A DNA stretch of 5,331 nucleotides from RGIG8767 sp964386235 (GTDB lineage: Bacteria; Bacillota; Clostridia; Lachnospirales; Lachnospiraceae): contig CAYLSH010000110.1 of NCBI GenBank assembly GCA_964386235.1, forward strand, positions 1-5,331. The letters are read 5' to 3'. Below, piece after piece: positions 4,370 through 5,331 of the stretch. The notes beneath the pieces are model-generated. The model had not been told where the DNA came from and did no database searches. It was given only the letters and a program-made list of their open reading frames with translations. Position numbers and translations under genes: made by a program. Position 1 is the first letter of the stretch. Each line of letters begins with the position of its first letter.

Positions 4370-5146
4370 TTACGAATTGAGAGTTTCGTCCGTTTTCTTT
4401 TTTTCCAATGCGGGAAGAACCGCAAAATACAAAATTGCTCCCGCGGCAAAAACAAAAACGCCGATAAACTGAGAGGTGGATAAGGCGCCTACGGCTCCTC
4501 TGTTATCATTGCGTGTAAACTCAACCAAAAAGCGTCCTATGCTATATAGCATCAGATACAGCATACTGATTTTTCCCTTGGAAGGATTCCTGGAGGCATA
4601 CCACAATAAAACAGCCCCAAGTACAAAATCTCCCGCTGACATAAACAGCTGGGACGGCAGAAGTTTTACATGATTAGGTGCATAATGGGAATTGGTAAAA
4701 GTCACTCCCAGTATGGAATCCGTCTCTTTTCCGTAACAACAGCCTGCCAAAAAGCAGCCGATCCTTCCAAATCCCTGCGCAATCGCAACGGACGGGATCA
4801 TCAGATCCAGATACGCCAAAAAATCCATCTTTTTCCATTTGCAATACCCAAAGATTGTAAGAATGCCACCAATAATGCCGCCATACACTACAAAACCGCT
4901 TCCCGTAATAAATGCCATGGGGTTTTTCACAAAATCGCTCCACTCCGTGATGATAAACAAAATCCTGGCGGCTAAAAAACCAAGAATTACGGTTGTAACG
5001 GTAAGCCCATAAATCAGATCTCCGTTCAGTCCTTTTTTCTTTGCACGATAGTCTCCCATCAGAAGTGCCACCATAACCCCAATCCCGATCATCAATCCGT
5101 ATCCGTGGATCGTAACCGGTCCAATCGTTAAAATCTCATTATACAT
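4370..5146 (-). CDS. lgt: Prolipoprotein diacylglyceryl transferase
   Basis: 258 residues, a polytopic membrane enzyme that moves diacylglycerol from phosphatidylglycerol onto the lipobox cysteine of prelipoproteins, the first step of lipoprotein maturation. Visible: N-terminal IHGYGLMIGIG (13-23, with the conserved Tyr at 16), YGGIIGG (88-94), the Lgt signature GRIGCFLAGCCYG (127-139, essential Arg at 128), LLPSQLFMS (162-170), and GRFLVEFTRNDNRG (204-217, with E209 and R212 of the C-terminal motif). About seven hydrophobic helices are spread along it. In the signature, Cys occurs where E. coli has Asn146 and Glu151, and YGG replaces HGG; I believe this Cys-rich form is usual in Clostridia. 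Length is normal. The ATG at 5146 has GAGGGA 8 nt upstream. It is first in the lgt-DUF6472-HAAS operon. Confidence 0.95.
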   Translation of the reverse strand: MYNEILTIGPVTIHGYGLMIGIGVMVALLMGDYRAKKKGLNGDLIYGLTVTTVILGFLAARILFIITEWSDFVKNPMAFITGSGFVVYGGIIGGILTIFGYCKWKKMDFLAYLDLMIPSVAIAQGFGRIGCFLAGCCYGKETDSILGVTFTNSHYAPNHVKLLPSQLFMSAGDFVLGAVLLWYASRNPSKGKISMLYLMLYSIGRFLVEFTRNDNRGAVGALSTSQFIGVFVFAAGAILYFAVLPALEKKKTDETLNS

Positions 5147-5171
5147 AAAGGTTGTCCCTCATTTCCCTCAT

Positions 5172-5200
5172 ATTGTATTAAGTAGCGTATCACATTTAAA
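5172..5200 (-). promoter_or_regulatory. Putative sigma-A promoter of the lgt operon
   Basis: On the minus strand -35 TTTAAA (5195-5200, 4/6), a 17-bp spacer, and -10 TACAAT (5172-5177, 5/6). The predicted start near 5165 leaves a leader of about 20 nt that contains the GAGGGA ribosome site. The position between the tRNA terminator and lgt is right. The AT-rich surroundings make other boxes possible. Confidence 0.55.
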
Positions 5201-5244
5201 ATGGAGATACAATTAAATAAGTATTAAATATACATAATTCGAAA

Positions 5245-5276
5245 GAAAAAAAAGACCTTCGGAAAATCCGAAGGCC
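5245..5276 (-). terminator. Intrinsic terminator of tRNA-Arg
   Basis: Stem CCTTCGGA / TCCGAAGG (5256-5263 and 5267-5274, 8 bp, extendable by a G-U and a G-C pair) with a 3-nt loop. On the minus strand it is followed by TCTTTTTTTTC, a classic U-tract. It starts 2-4 nt after the tRNA-Arg discriminator base, so it ends the tRNA transcript and separates it from lgt. Confidence 0.9.
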
Positions 5277-5278
5277 CA

Positions 5279-5331
5279 CGTGCGTTAGAAGATTCGAACT
5301 CCCGACCTTTTGGTCCGTAGCCAAACGCTCT
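5279..5331 (-). tRNA. tRNA-Arg (anticodon ACG), 5' part cut by window edge
   Basis: Reading the minus strand from 5331: the end of the D-arm (AGAGC), anticodon stem TTTGG/CCAAA around loop CTACGGA, variable loop AGGTC, T-arm GGGAG-TTCGAAT-CTTCT, 3' acceptor strand AACGCAC and discriminator G at 5279. The anticodon ACG (complement of 5316-5318) gives arginine; A34 is normally deaminated to inosine by TadA to read CGU/CGC/CGA. The three bases after the discriminator read TGG and not CCA, so CCA must be added enzymatically. The 5' acceptor strand and most of the D-arm are outside the window. Confidence 0.94.

Noticed and set aside
4674..4943. Minus-strand 89-residue frame inside lgt
   Set aside because: It is an out-of-frame shadow of lgt, Trp/Arg/Cys-rich with no ribosome site; the lgt frame is continuous and conserved.
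1..5331. CRISPR array, insertion sequence, phage or toxin-antitoxin system
   Set aside because: No regularly spaced repeats, transposase, integrase or toxin-like frames were seen; the tRNA ends at both edges show no attachment-site duplication within the window.

Overview
The window reads as a chromosomal segment of a low-GC Gram-positive anaerobe in the Clostridia, most likely Lachnospiraceae. The reasons are the Cys-rich clostridial form of Lgt, the DUF6472-type mini-protein, the HAAS/DUF1700 protein, the rdgB-yfcE pair (compare ysnA-ysnB of Bacillus subtilis), strong AGGAGG-type ribosome sites and AT-rich spacers. The family names are recognised from protein sequence without a database search. 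Every gene found is on the minus strand, so transcription runs from high to low coordinates.

In transcription order: (1) a partial tRNA-Arg(ACG) at the right edge, followed at once by an intrinsic terminator (5245-5276). (2) An operon with its own promoter-like sequence (5172-5200): lgt (lipoprotein diacylglyceryl transferase), then a 56-residue four-cysteine DUF6472-like protein, then a HAAS/DUF1700 membrane protein. (3) A 53-residue protein that is 45 % asparagine (3407-3568). It has a good ribosome site, an upstream sequence resembling a forespore sigma-G promoter, and a perfect 20-bp hairpin 2 nt after its stop. (4) A hairpin-rich spacer (3291-3404). (5) A tightly packed four-gene operon: THUMP-domain rRNA methyltransferase, membrane-anchored amidase-like protein, RdgB/HAM1 nucleotide pyrophosphatase and YfcE-type phosphodiesterase. 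Junctions are 1-nt gap, 20-nt gap and stop/start overlap. (6) tRNA-Pro(UGG), truncated at the left edge, behind a perfect consensus promoter (TTGACA-17-TATAAT).

Most of the window is housekeeping: rRNA modification, nucleotide-pool cleaning and lipoprotein maturation. The least ordinary items are the Asn/Lys-rich small gene with its putative sporulation promoter and leader repeats, the amidase-like protein that appears to lack the catalytic glutamate, a promoter whose predicted start site falls on the A of the methyltransferase ATG (possible leaderless mRNA), and a compact palindrome cluster that may be a dispersed repeat. No mobile element, CRISPR array or phage gene was seen, and no stretch over 300 bases lacks a gene.
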